Below are positions 1 to 12,000 of a DNA stretch of 64,000 nt, piece after piece. Each line of letters begins with the position of its first letter. Within the stretch, counting starts at the first letter, position 1. The stretch comes from Eublepharis macularius (taxonomy: Eukaryota > Chordata > Lepidosauria > Squamata > Eublepharidae), in the NCBI RefSeq assembly GCF_028583425.1, contig NC_072796.1:141307464-141371463 (forward strand), written 5' to 3'. A program made the translations under genes and the position numbers. The notes below the pieces were generated by a model that ran no database searches, had not been told where the DNA came from, and saw only the letters and a list, made by a program, of their open reading frames with translations.

Positions 1-226
1 AGCAATCCTATCCACATACGGTTGTTTTTCATGCAAATAGGTATTTGCTGCAATATCCAGTTTCTTAAAGGAAAGCAAGAGGTTTTTAATCCCAAGCTTC
101 AGAGTATGTGGGCATTGCAGTGCCTCCTGAAATCTCTAAACCCAGGATAGGAGCTGCGCAGGATTTCCAGAGGTTGAGGGCTGGGGGGGTTCAGATTCTT
201 GCCCCATCTCATGACTAGCAGCAAGT

Positions 227-485
227 GAGAGCCAGTTTGGTGGTGTGGTTAGGAGCACAGGACTCTAATCTGGAGAGCTGGGTTTGATTCCCCACTCCTC
301 CGCTTGAAGCCAGGTGGGTGACCTTGGGCTAGTCACAGCTCCCTTAGAGCTCTCACAGCCCCACCCTCCTCACAGGGTGTTTTGTTGTGGGGATAATAAT
401 GACATACTTTGTAAACTGCTCTGAGTGGGCATTAAGTTATCCTGGGAAGTATATAAATTGCATGTTGTTGTTGTTGTTATAAGAG
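227..485 (+). mobile_element. tRNA-derived SINE (Sauria-SINE type)
   Basis: A-box-like TGGTGTGGTTAGGAGC, B-box GGGTTTGATTCCCC, the CCTTGGGCTAGTCACAGCTC core, and a tail CTGCTCTGAGTGGGCATTAA ending in GTT repeats. Other sequence in 1-1554 shows nothing but a CA run at 1033-1055. Confidence 0.82.
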
Positions 486-1731
486 AATAAATTATATGGA
501 ATAAACAAGTTATGCAGAGTTGCATAATGGATACAGTTTGCATACTTCAGTGTCAGTTGGCAAAGGAAATTATGTTTTTATTTTTGTGTTCAGAGTACAT
601 GAAAGTTTGAAACAAGCTTCTAGTCCTCATTTTTTAAAGCTCTTCCCTTGACTATATCTCCTTTGGTTCCATTGATACCTCTTCAGGGTCTCCTTTTGGC
701 TTCTTTGCCTTTCCGCCCACATTTCCACACTTCCTTCCACCATCAAGGCACATTTTTACACTTTTCCACCATCGAGGTCCTTTCGTTGCTCCATGCATCG
801 CACGGCCTGCTTCTTGCTCTTCCCTGACTTTATTCCCACTGCTTTACCTTACCACTGGCCGGAATCCAGATGTGGCCCAGTCCATGGACAGAAGACAGAA
901 GAAGAAAGGTAGATGAGACAAGGAAGGAGAAGTTATTGTGGGGCTTGCTTTTCTGGATGAGCTCCACCTCCCAGAGTGCCCAGAAAGATCCCTCTGGGGA
1001 GACTTGGCAAGAGGCCAAGATTGTGTAATGACCCCCCACACACACACACACACACCAACTATCCTAGTGTAGGGTAGTCAGGTGTTTATTGACCCTGTAC
1101 CTAGATATTCTGCTGCTAGAAGTCATGGCTGGCGTCCAAGTGCAGGGCATTCTTCCATGAAGCGGTCTAACCCCCTTTGAAAGTTGTCCAAGACACAACG
1201 GACTATGCAAAAAAGGTCTCTGTGATTAAAAGGCACCCCCCGAACACACGCAATAGAAGCTGCTCGCTTCTGGAAAGCAGTTTGTCTGGAGGAGGGTTTG
1301 GCCTCTCCCTGACGTGGTAGCTTTCTGTGTGCAAGGAGAGGGTTCTTTGGTTTGAAAGAGCACACACAATTTATTCTCTTGCTGGAATGGCACTGGTCCA
1401 TCTGATTTCTTTGAATGTGTGAAATGGCTCCCTAACCTTTGTGACCTTCACTGTATCTTGGGGCGATGAGTTCTGCAAGCTGATGATGCAGTGTGTGTAG
1501 AAATGGGCTTGTATCTGTCCTGAATGTACCGCCAATGCAACTCACTTGGACAGTTTAGTTTTAGTTTAGCTTATTCGGTGTTTAACCCGCCCTCCCCACA
1601 AGTGGGCTCAGGACGGGATACAACAGTCATAAAATACGATTACATAGCAGATTCTACAATAAAATCCAGCAATTAAAATTATATATATACAAAAACCTGA
1701 TATGGTTGGCTGCCCCCCAGCATACAAAGGC

Positions 1732-2144
1732 TCAAAACACACGAGACAAAATACCTAGATTCAACTCGTGTTCTCTTACCTAAAGGTTTGCCGGGAAGTG
1801 TAGGCGTCCTTGCAGCTTAAAGTTTAGCATTTACAGTGCAGGCGTCCTTGCAGCTTAAAGTTTAGCATTTACAGAGCAGCGAGGAGGGAAGTGCAGGCGT
1901 GGGGCGCCTTTCCTCCCACTCTCAAGGTGCATCAAGGCATTTTCCCTTCCCCTCACCCGGCCTTGCCCTGCAGAGCGACGCCTGGCTGCACCGGGAGACT
2001 TTAAGCTGCAAGGACCCCCGCACTTCCCTCTCTGCTGCTCTGTAAATGCTAAAGTTTAAGCTGCAAGGACGCCTACACTTCCCGACAAACCTTTAGGTAA
2101 GAGAACACGAGTTGAATCTAGGTATTTCATCTCGTGTGTTTCGA
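1732..2144. mobile_element. Foldback element with about 130-bp inverted arms
   Basis: Arms at about 1732-1880 and 2036-2144 (AAACACACGAGA, CTAGATTCAACTCG, ACCTAAAGGTTTG, GGCGTCCTTGCAGC). The left arm contains an extra direct duplication of a 36-37 bp block (TGCAGGCGTCCTTGCAGC, about 1804-1840 and 1841-1877). The centre is GC-rich. Confidence 0.75.
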
Positions 2145-2229
2145 CTGAAAGAGGAGGTAGACAGACACACGAGCTGTACTTGAATACTGGAGACCGGTGG
2201 GAGGCTCAATGATGGTCCTGACGCTGGCC

Positions 2230-2945
2230 TTAACTGTAAGCCTGGTGGAACATCTCCGTCTTGTAGGCCCACCGAAAGGATACAGGATCCTGGCGGGCCT
2301 GAGTGTCCTCAGACGGAGAGTTCCACCAGGTTGGGGCCAGGACCAAAAAGGCCCTGGCCCTGGTCGAGGCCAAACGAGTCTCCCTAGGGCTAGGGATCAC
2401 CAGTAAGTTCTTACCCGCTGAACGAAAAGCTCTTCGGGGCACATATGGGGAGAGACGGTCCCTCAGGTATGCTGGTCCCAATCCGTTTAGGGCTTTAAAG
2501 TTTAAAACCAACACCTTGAAATGGATCCGGAATTCCATGGGGAGCCAGTGAAGCTGCTGTAGGATTGGTGTAATGTGTGTCCTGTATGGAACACCCATCA
2601 GGACACGAGCAGCAGCGTTCTGGACCTGTTGAACTTTCTGGATCAGACCCAAGGGAAGCCCTGCGTAGACTGAGAGCGGAACTACAAGTGACAAAAGGCA
2701 CAGGTTGGACACTTGTCAGCTTCCCTCAAGTTTTGATGGGAAATGTAGGCGTCCTGGTCTCGCAGCTTGGCTCTCCGACTGCTGTCCAATGGACTTTTCA
2801 ACTGTCACTTGTCCAACATTCCGCCAAGCTGCCTACATTTCCCATCAAAACTTGAGGGAAGCTGACAAGTGTCCAACCTGTGCCTTTTGTCACTTGTAGT
2901 TCCGCTCTGAGTTACAGTAGTCCAGCCTGGAGGTGACTGTTGCAT
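2230..2945 (-). mobile_element. L2/CR1-type LINE reverse transcriptase C-terminal fragment
   Basis: Minus-strand translation gives [49 protein letters not shown] and LNGLGPAYLRDRLSPYVP, the standard end of L2-like reverse transcriptases. 160 codons remain open but it is truncated and split by a MITE. A more decayed stretch of the same family is at about 5440-5640. Confidence 0.82.
2674..2907. mobile_element. Harbinger-like palindromic MITE inside a LINE
   Basis: 234 bp, GAGCGGAACTACAAGTG to CACTTGTAGTTCCGCTC, with 77-bp arms that pair almost perfectly. A 3-bp duplication TGA (2671-2673 and 2908-2910). The LINE protein reads [10 protein letters not shown] on one side and VYAGLPLGL on the other, so the MITE cut an older LINE frame. 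Confidence 0.8.
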
Positions 2946-3181
2946 GGACAGCCTGCTTTGGAGAGGAAGAGAACAAGGGAGCTGCAATACAGATTCCATG
3001 GGCAATGCGTGTTGCTCTGGGCCAGGGATTTCTGCACACATGCCTTGCACGGTGCACAGAGTTCCAGATACTTCTTTGTTTACCACACTAAATAAAATGT
3101 GTTGTGTCGCTACTAGTTGTTGCTGCGGCATTGGATCTGCCTTCCGCTCACTTTGCTCTGCTCCTCTTCTCTCTGTTCCAG

Positions 3182-3297
3182 GTTTCGACTTCACCAGTAA
3201 CGTCTTAGCAGGGAAACTCTATGGGATTCCAGTGCGGGGAACCGTCGCCCATTCTTACGTGTCTTCCTTCACCTCGCTGGATGAGGTGAACCCACGG
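3182..3297 (+). CDS. NAPRT: NAPRT exon a (first in window)
   Basis: Enters in phase 1 after a CAG acceptor and a pyrimidine-rich tract. It encodes (G)[19 protein letters not shown] through SLDEVNPR and ends at donor GTTAGT. It carries the conserved GFD-TSNVLAG stretch of the nicotinate/phosphoribosyl binding barrel and the following HSYVSSF. Confidence 0.93.
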
Positions 3298-6200
3298 GTT
3301 AGTATTGGGGGGAGACGGGTTGCAGGGAGATGCTAGTTGGTGCCCTTCTCCTGCCAGAAGGGGTGTTTTGGTTAATTTTTTGGTGTGGTCTGACTCCCCT
3401 GTGGGAGAGGAGGGCAGTGCAGACATTTGCTGGACCCTAAAGGCGAGAGATGAGGGCATTTTGGTGTCCAGAATAGCAAGTGAGAGCAAAGATGCCCCTG
3501 TCTGTATATGGGAATAACCGGGGGTGGGTCGAAGGAGTATTTCAGCCTGGCCTTATTTTCCCCTTCTGGGTTTTCCAGATCTGTTTCCGGGACTTTGGAC
3601 AGTGAAAGTATCTAGCTCTGCTTGGAGAAGGGGTAGCTGTGTTATCCCACTCTGCCATGCAAACTTGCTGGGTGACCTCGGGCCAGTCACACACACTCAA
3701 CCTACCTCACAGGACTGTTGTACGGATAAAATTGAGTGGGGGCGGAGAATGTTGTAAGCCCACTTTTGAGTCCCCGTTGCGGAGAAAAGTGGGCTGTCGA
3801 TGAGGTAAATAAATAAAAATTATTGCAATAACAAAACAGAGGAGTGTTACGCTACCTTGAAGAGAAACGTATTTTCATTCCAGCATTTGTGGACTAGAGC
3901 CACTTCCTGGGACACATGAGCTGGATTCAGCCAAGCACCCACCTCGTGCATGTCAGCAAATGGCTCAGATCTGCAAAATGTGTGTTGGAATAAAAAATGT
4001 TAGTCTTTCAGGTTCCACCAGGCTCCTTTTGGTTGTCTCCTTTTGATCTCCCAGCCATTGTTCCCCCTTGCTTCCCTTTTGAAACAAAAAGTCTGATCTG
4101 TAAGCTTACTGATAACTAGATCAGGCTTCTCCAAAGTTGTAGGCCTCAGGCGCCCCTTCGGTGGTAGTTCAGTTTGTGGGATCCTAGCCCTTCCTTCGGG
4201 CGACCCACGTGCGCCCGTTACCTGCCATTCTCCTTCCCCCTTTCACACTTAAAGTGCATGACCACGGTGGGAGTGGGGTGTGCAATGTGCATGGACTATA
4301 TTTCCCCAGACCATGGAGGCCATTTTGATGCCACCTTGCAGCCTTCTGAGAGTGGGGCTTGAGTAAGGTTGCCAGCCTCCAGGTGGTGGCTGGAGATCTC
4401 CTGGAATGAAAACTGATCTCCAGACTATAGAAATCAGTTCCCCTGGAGAAAACAGCTACTTTTAAATATATATATATATTTATATATATATATATATATT
4501 TAGTTTTTCCAATATAACAGTAACAAACAAAATATCAACAGTGAAACTTGGTTTCCAACATTCGTTCGTACCTTTTTATACATCAACGTCAGTCATGCCG
4601 TTATAACAATAAGTAGCTGAGTTTGTTGCTTTATTCTAGATGGTGAGCAGTACATGAAAATAGTCTTTAGGTCTAACGGGCTGTTTTGTACATTCATCTT
4701 TAGTTAAAAATTCTAGGATTGGGTACCAAAGTTCAATAAATTTCGATCTGTAGTCAGGCGTTTCAGATTGTTTAATATAGTCAGTAAGCTTAGCCAAAAT
4801 AAACTAGTCCCAAATTCTCAATAACCAGTTTGAAATGGTAGGACTCTTTTGGAAAACAGCTGCTTTGGAGGTCAGACTCTATGGTATTATACTCTGCTGA
4901 AGCCCCTCCCCTCCCAAACCCCACCCTCTCCAGAGTCCATCTCCAAAATCTCCAGGAATTTCCCAACTTGGAACTGGCAAGCCTAGTTGCTTCGTCACAT
5001 GGCCGACTCAGATATCCACCCATCTTTCCGCAATATTTTTTTAAATGGGCAGGGTGGTATTTCATTTCATGTTGCTCAATATCAAAGCTTTCCGAGCAGT
5101 TTACAATGGAATTTTACTATCGCATTCAAAACTAGCTATGCCTCTCGTAAAAACATGGAGTGTTTTAAAATGACAACGTAAAGGCAAGATTAAAACCGGG
5201 CATCCTCCCAAGGTAAACAGCGGATCACCTGGCTGACCTGCAGTCTTCTCTGCCTGCTATGAAAAGCCACTAGAGAAGAGAGCTGTCTTGGGCAGAAACT
5301 GAGCCCCACAAATGGGGCACCGTCCCTTGGAAGGTCACCACCTGTCTCACCTGCCGTGGTCAAGGTGTTTGCAAATGAGTTGTCCTTGCAGATCTTACGG
5401 AGGTGAAATATATGGGAGGGGGACATTCTTTCCAATATGAAAGGCACAGACCACATGCGGACTTGAAAAGGTCAAAAGCTGTACCTTGAATTATGCCCGC
5501 AAACTAATTTGGAGAGGACCAAATTCTATAGGAGCCCCTACCACATATCCCTATTCTGGCCACTACATTTTGGACTGGTGCTTCTAGGCAGTCACACGTA
5601 AGTTGTGGCACAGTAACTCAGTCTAGGTGTTTAGGGCATGGACGAATGAGACAAGGATATAGTTGTCAAGAAAAGGATACAGCTGGTAAGTGCTAAGTGG
5701 CCTGGCAGGAAGAATCTGGAGATATATTGTCTGAGAGATCTCTTGACTGAGAGATCTCTGTCTTTTGGTGCTACACCTCTGAAGATGCCAGCCACAGCTG
5801 CTGGCGAAACGTCAGGAACTACAATGCCAAGACCACGGCAATACAGCCCGGAAAACCCCCAACAACCAATCTGGAGATAATTTTGTTCAGAATTCCGTCG
5901 AAGGTTCCGAGACGGTGGCGGAGGCAGCCGAGGAATCTCTTCATTTCTCCCCACAGGTTCTGCGGCCCGTGAGTGGAGAGGAGCCAGTGGACTTCCCTTC
6001 CCGAGTGGAGGCTTGGCTGAGCAAGGTTTGCCGGCTGCTCCAGGTCCCTGCAGAGCGGGTGCACTGTGGGGAGCGGGCCGCATTTGTGTCCTACGCGGTC
6101 ACCTTCCCTCACAACTTCCAAGGCCTGGTGGACACCTATTGCGTCATGAGGTAAGGCGGCTGCATGGCTGTGATTTGAGGTTGCACTGGAAAGCAGCCGG

Positions 6201-9063
6201 ATATTTTGAAGGCCCTTTGGAAGGTGGATCGACCTGAACCCGCCAGGGAGTTCTCCTGCACATGATGTAGGGTACCTCAGGTCCTTTCGGATCCTCCTGT
6301 TGCTGCTCTCTCTCAGAGCTATCGGCTTGACCGCCACTGTGGTTCACACCTTAATGGCAGCAGTTCCGGTAAAGGAAAGAAGATGCCGAGTTCTGCAGGC
6401 AGTATAAGGGCTTCCCTCTCCATCTAGGCGTTTGAAAGGTTCTAGGCTAGTTTACATCTGAGCAGAACGTGGCTGCTGATGTTTTAAATTCTGCACCCTT
6501 TCGGGTTTCACAACGCAATCCTATGCACCGTTTGTTTGTTTGTTTGTTTGTTATTTGATTTGATTTGATTTGATTTGATTTGATTTCTATTCCACTCTGC
6601 CCGCAAGCGGGCTCAAAGCGGATCACGACGTTTTAAAATATACAATAAATAGAATAACATTTTGCAGCAATATAAACATTAAGAACACATCGATTATGAC
6701 ACAGTTACTCCACTCTAAGCCCATTGATTTCTGGAGCAGCATTGAATAGAACTGCACTGTTTATATCTTGCTGATGGCTTTTAAGCCAACTGGAACTGCA
6801 GTTTACAGTGAGAAAAACTGGGCACAAATGATTTTGATAAATAACAGGAGAACTTCCAGGTGCAATTGTACACTGTAAATTATCACATGGATGAATGCTG
6901 TATTTTTTTACTTCCGTCCCAAAATGTTTTGGTGCTGGTTTTGAAAAAGAATTCAGAAGTGAGTTCTAAAGCACTTTATTTACTGAATGCATAAGAAGAG
7001 AATTTTAATTCGGAGCCAGAGGACAAACACTCCTCGGCAAGCCCAGCCATTACCTGGCTCTCTCCTTTTGCCGCAATCTTGATAATGGCTTCCTTGGAAT
7101 CCACTTTGATTTCCGCCTTGTGGGCCATGAAGGAATCTCTCCTGGCAGGTAGCCACTCTCTCCTCCCACGCTGCAAGATCTTACCGTCATTAGCCTAGAC
7201 TGTTCCTTTAAAGCCTTCCACCAAAGCTTGAAAATCGTGATGGCTGCATGGAAACTACGTACCTCTGAATATCAGGTCTGCAGGCATCTGGCCATTGTTG
7301 GAAACTACATGCCAAAGATCGAGAGGAGTTAACTGTGTTAGTCTGTTGCTGCAAAATAGTAAAGAGTCCAGTAGCACCTTTAAGACTAACAAACTTTATT
7401 GGCGCATAAGCTTTCAAGAACCACAGCTCTCTTCTTCAGATGCATCATCAGACAATTTTATTGGAGCATAAGCTTTCAAGAACCACAGCTCTCTTCGTCA
7501 GATGCATCGTCAGACAACTTTATTGGAGCATAAGCTTTCGAGAACCACAGCTCTCTTCGTCAGATGCATCGTCAGACAACTTTATTGGAGCATAAGCTTT
7601 CGAGAACCACAGCTCTCTTCGTCAGATGCATTGTCAGATGAATCTGACGAAGAGAGCTGTGGCTCTCGAAAGCTTATGCTATAATAAAGTTTGTTAGTCT
7701 TAAAGATGCTACTGGACTCTTTACTATTTTACATCCCAAAGGTGATGGATCTCTGGCCTGATCCAGTAGGGCTCTAATAATATTGTTTGCTTTCTGTATA
7801 ACGTCTGTAACGAATGTCTGATGAGGTTGTTCGCTTTTTGTAGAAGTGGCATTCCAAACTTCTGTGCTGTAGCCCTTGCACTGAATGAACTGGGATACCG
7901 AGCCATTGGGGTACGCCTGGACAGCGGGGACTTGGCCAGGCAGTCGGTGGAAATACGGCAGGTGTTTCGGACCTGCAGCGCACAGTGAGTCCAGGGCTGC
8001 TGTTGCTTAAAGCATCACAGATTTGATGGGGGGAAGAGGGAAGTTCCTTTTGAAGGACTCATGCACTTCTGGGCACCAGTGTGTGTGAATAAGGTCTTGG
8101 GATACGGGTGGATGGGAAGCTAAATATGAGCAGTCAGTGTGATGCAGCAGCGAAAAAGGCGAACACGATCTTGGGGTATATCGGCAAAGGCATAACATCA
8201 AAATGACAGGATGCCACTGTCCCACTATATACCACATTGGTCAGGCCCCACCTGGAGTATTGTGTGCAGTTCTGGAGGTCTCGTTTCAAAAAGGATGTGG
8301 ACAAATTGGAATGGATGTAGAAGAGAGCAACCAGGATGGTCAGGGGCTGGACATCCTACAAGGACAAGCCCTACAAGGAAAGACCGAGGGACCTGGGAAT
8401 GTTCAGTTTGGAGAAGAGGAGATTGAGGGGAGACGTGATTGCTCTCTTTAAGTATTTAAAAGGATGGAAGGGAGCTGTTCCTGTTGGCAGCAGAGGGTAG
8501 GACTCAAAACAATGGGTTTAAACTACAGGAGGGAAGGTACCAGCTGGACTGTTAGGAAAAACCTCTTCCCCTTAAGAGTAATTCAGCAGTGGAATCAGCT
8601 GCCTGAGGATGTGGCAGTCTTCAAGGAGCGGCTGGACAAATCCTTGTTGAGGATGCCATAGGCTGTTCCTGCATTGGGCACCGGGTTGGACTAGATGGTC
8701 TGTAAGGCCCCTTCCAGCTCTAGAATTCTATGATATAAAATACTTAAGGCAGCTGTTGGTAGGTCACAAATATAGCTGGGTGTATCCAGCAATTTGTGCA
8801 CCTTGCAGGAGAGGGGCTTGTCTGCAGCCTTCTGGTGCTAAAGCCTACCGAGTTCCCTGAAATTTTGTTCTTGGGAGGCATCAGACCTTCAGGAATAAGG
8901 GAGGCAGAGTGAAGGTCTGCAGTAGGAGTGGAGTAATGCGCCACCCCCCTCCTCTGAAGTCTCAAGTGACTGCGAATCTTGGAACTGTGTAGTTGGATGC
9001 ATGCAGAAATCTGAACTAGAGTCCAGTGGACTAGTTTCTTTCTTTTTCTCTTTTCCTCTCTCC

Positions 9064-9095
<32 letters not shown>

Positions 9096-12000
9096 TTCTC
9101 TTTCTCTTTCTCTTTCTCTTTCTCTTTCTCTCTTCCCCCCCCCAAAAGGGTTTTGAGAATCTCTGCTTGAAAAGATGTTCCTCCTGCATTTTTTCCCCAT
9201 TTCAGTAATGAGGGTAAGAAACTTGAATGGAGCTGAAGTCGCTGCGAAACCAGCTCATGGACACCTGATCCTCATCTCTGTCTTGCACAGCTATTCCTAA
9301 AATGATGACTGGGGGGCATCCTACCTCTTTCCCTACCATCACCCCCTGCCCGTAGAAAGATCAGAAACCACTTTTTATCTGCCATTTTATCTGGTGTAAA
9401 CCCTGTTTTTGTAGGGTTTTGTGTTTCTCTTTGTCAGCAGCCTCGCCTCCAGAAGTCATGGGGAACGCGTCCCTTTTTCTTTCTAGGGATTGTCCGGTCT
9501 GACAGTGGCAATTCTCAAGGGCCATAGGGTGTCTCCAGCACCTGCCAGCAGAGGCCTTTAACTGCCTTGCGGCTCCTTCTAGCACTCCTCTCATAGTGCA
9601 AAAATACCTTCCGTTCTGCAAAAGCCTGCATTCTGCCCTTGGAATTCAGCGGTACCCAAAAGGCCTGAGTAACCAGTTCCGTAGTTCGGAATGCAGAAAG
9701 CCTCACAACTACTGCGGTCTCAGGGAGCAAGAGACCCTGGAGAGCTTTAGCCAGGCAATGTTAGACTCAAGTGACAGGGCGGAAGACAACTTCTGATCTG
9801 GATGTTTTCCCCTGTTTCCTGTCCAGCTTTCACGTCCCCTGGTTCGAAAGCATCCCCATTGCAGTCAGCAATGATGTGAGCGAGTGGAACCTCGAGGAGT
9901 TGGCGCAGGAGGTGAAGATGGTTTTTGCTTGCTTGGAGGGGGGTGGGCAGGAAGTCTTGATGGGGTTGTTGGCAAACATTCATGCACGTCCTGAGCCTTT
10001 GGAATCAATAATCTTTGAGTGCAATTTAAGTGTTCGAAGTGCATTGTGTTATCCCAGTAATCCTTGCGGACAGCACTGAAAGATGGATCAGGGATATTTA
10101 TGCCCGTACTGCAGATGAGAAGCTCGCTGGATTGTCTGGGGCTGAGTAGTGGGGTCCTCCTGGCTCACAGCACATGGGTTTAACTTCTGTGTTGCACCCA
10201 ATTTGCCAAGGCTGGGCAGAGGTGTTAAAGCACCCTGGTCTGAATTTTCACAAGAAAAGACGAACCAGATGCAAGGTGGAGAAATTTATTCAAGTTTTGT
10301 AGATCCCTACGTGTTTTGCGTAGGGATCTACAAAACTTTTTTAAAAATAGTTTTTATTGAATTCAGATACAGAAGATAAAGATTGTAGTTTGTCATTTAC
10401 AGAAAATTCTAGATTAAATTCTAGATCTACAAAACTTGAATAAATTTCTTCACCTGGCACCTGGTTCTTCTTTGCTTCTGCGTACTGGTCCGGGATTTTC
10501 ACACGCCAGTGTTCCTAGTAGAGGAGAGAGGATGAGCCCTTTGTGAAGAGGACCCCCCCCCCTCTGGTCCCTCTCACCCTTGCTCTTTCTCACCAGGGGA
10601 ATGAAATTGACATGATTGGCGTGGGGACTCATCTGGTGACGTGCCCGCTGCAGCCTTCCTTGGGGTGCGTCTACAAGGTACGTGCTTTCTTCCACGTGAC
10701 CCCCGTGGGTGGGAGACGGGGGTCGTTACTGGATCTCTTGGGTTCTGTAAATCAGCAAGAAATTCTGTGGCATCTAAAGGTAAATTGATACGTTGCCATG
10801 GCAGCTGTTGTGACCCCAGAGCCCGCAGCTGTGGTCAAATCCATCTGCTTGAGGGTAGAAGACAATACTGAGTTTGTCTGCTGATATGCAAGAAGCAGAG
10901 ATTTTAAAAATGGTAAAGAGGTCCAGTACTACCTTTAAAACTAACCAACTTTATTATAGCATAAGCTTTCAGGAACCACAGCTCTCTCTGTCCATGCATC
11001 TGATGAAGAGAGCTGTGGTTCTCGAAAGCTTATGCTACGATAAAGTTGGTTAATCTTAAAGGTGCTATTGGAACTCTTTACCATTTAGCAACTACAGACT
11101 AACATGGGTAACTCTTCTGAACCTTTAAAAATGGTGTGTGTGTGTGTGCATGTGTGTGTTTTCTCTGGAATCCGTCTTTGGTCCCCTGGCACAAAAATTT
11201 CTTAAGGATGCCTGCTATCTCTTCTGAGAATAATAATAATATTTGATTTATATACCGCCATTCAGGACAACTTAATGCCCACTCAGAGTGGTTGGGGCTG
11301 AGACAGCTCCAGAGAGCTATGACTAGCCCAAGGTCACCCAGCTGGCTTCAAGCGGAGGAGCGGGGAATCAGACCTCGCTCTCCAGATTAGAGTCCCGTGC
11401 TCTTAGCCACTACACCAAACTGGCTCTGGGAAGCAAGGAGAGAGAAAGGAAAAAGCAAGTTTCTAGGCTTCGTGGTCTTGATTTCTTCTCTCTCTTTTTT
11501 TGCATATATTCTAATTGTTTGGTCTTCTGCTAGCCAGGGGTAGGGGCACTGGGACCCATCATTGCCCCGGCAGGGTTTGTGAACTGGGTGGGACTCCAGA
11601 ATGGGCGTAATGTCAGAATCATATATATTAAAACAGCACATGCAGTCCCTTAAGCTGGATCCATGCAGGTGTGTTCTAAAGGCGACGAGGGGCTCCTATG
11701 TCAACTCCTCAAGGTCTTGCCTGTGATTTCTGAGCAGTAACTTCTCGCACATTTTTTTTCTAGAGGACTAGAAACTTGCTTTTTAAAAGCTAAAATCTTC
11801 AGAGCGGCTTCTGTCTTCCAAACTGCACCCTGCATCAGCAGACTCTCACTCTTATATGTGAACAGTGTTCCCTCCATTATACCTGAATATAGTCCCATCT
11901 TGGAGAAAAGTAGAAAAGAGCAAGAGTCCAGTCACACCTATAAAACTAACAGTGCGATCCTAAGCAGAGTCACGCCGGTCTACGCCCATTGACTTCATTG

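Noticed and set aside
227-300. tRNA gene
   Set aside because: A and B boxes are present, but no cloverleaf forms and the body continues as a SINE.
1-3181. Upstream NAPRT exons
   Set aside because: No match found to the expected FGLRRAQG-type exon; they must lie before the window.
7400-7650. CRISPR-like array
   Set aside because: Direct repeats are contiguous with no unique spacers, in a vertebrate genome; better explained as tandem hammerhead units.
8744-9200. Lys/Glu/Arg-rich minus frames
   Set aside because: Translation of the TTTC/TC microsatellite.
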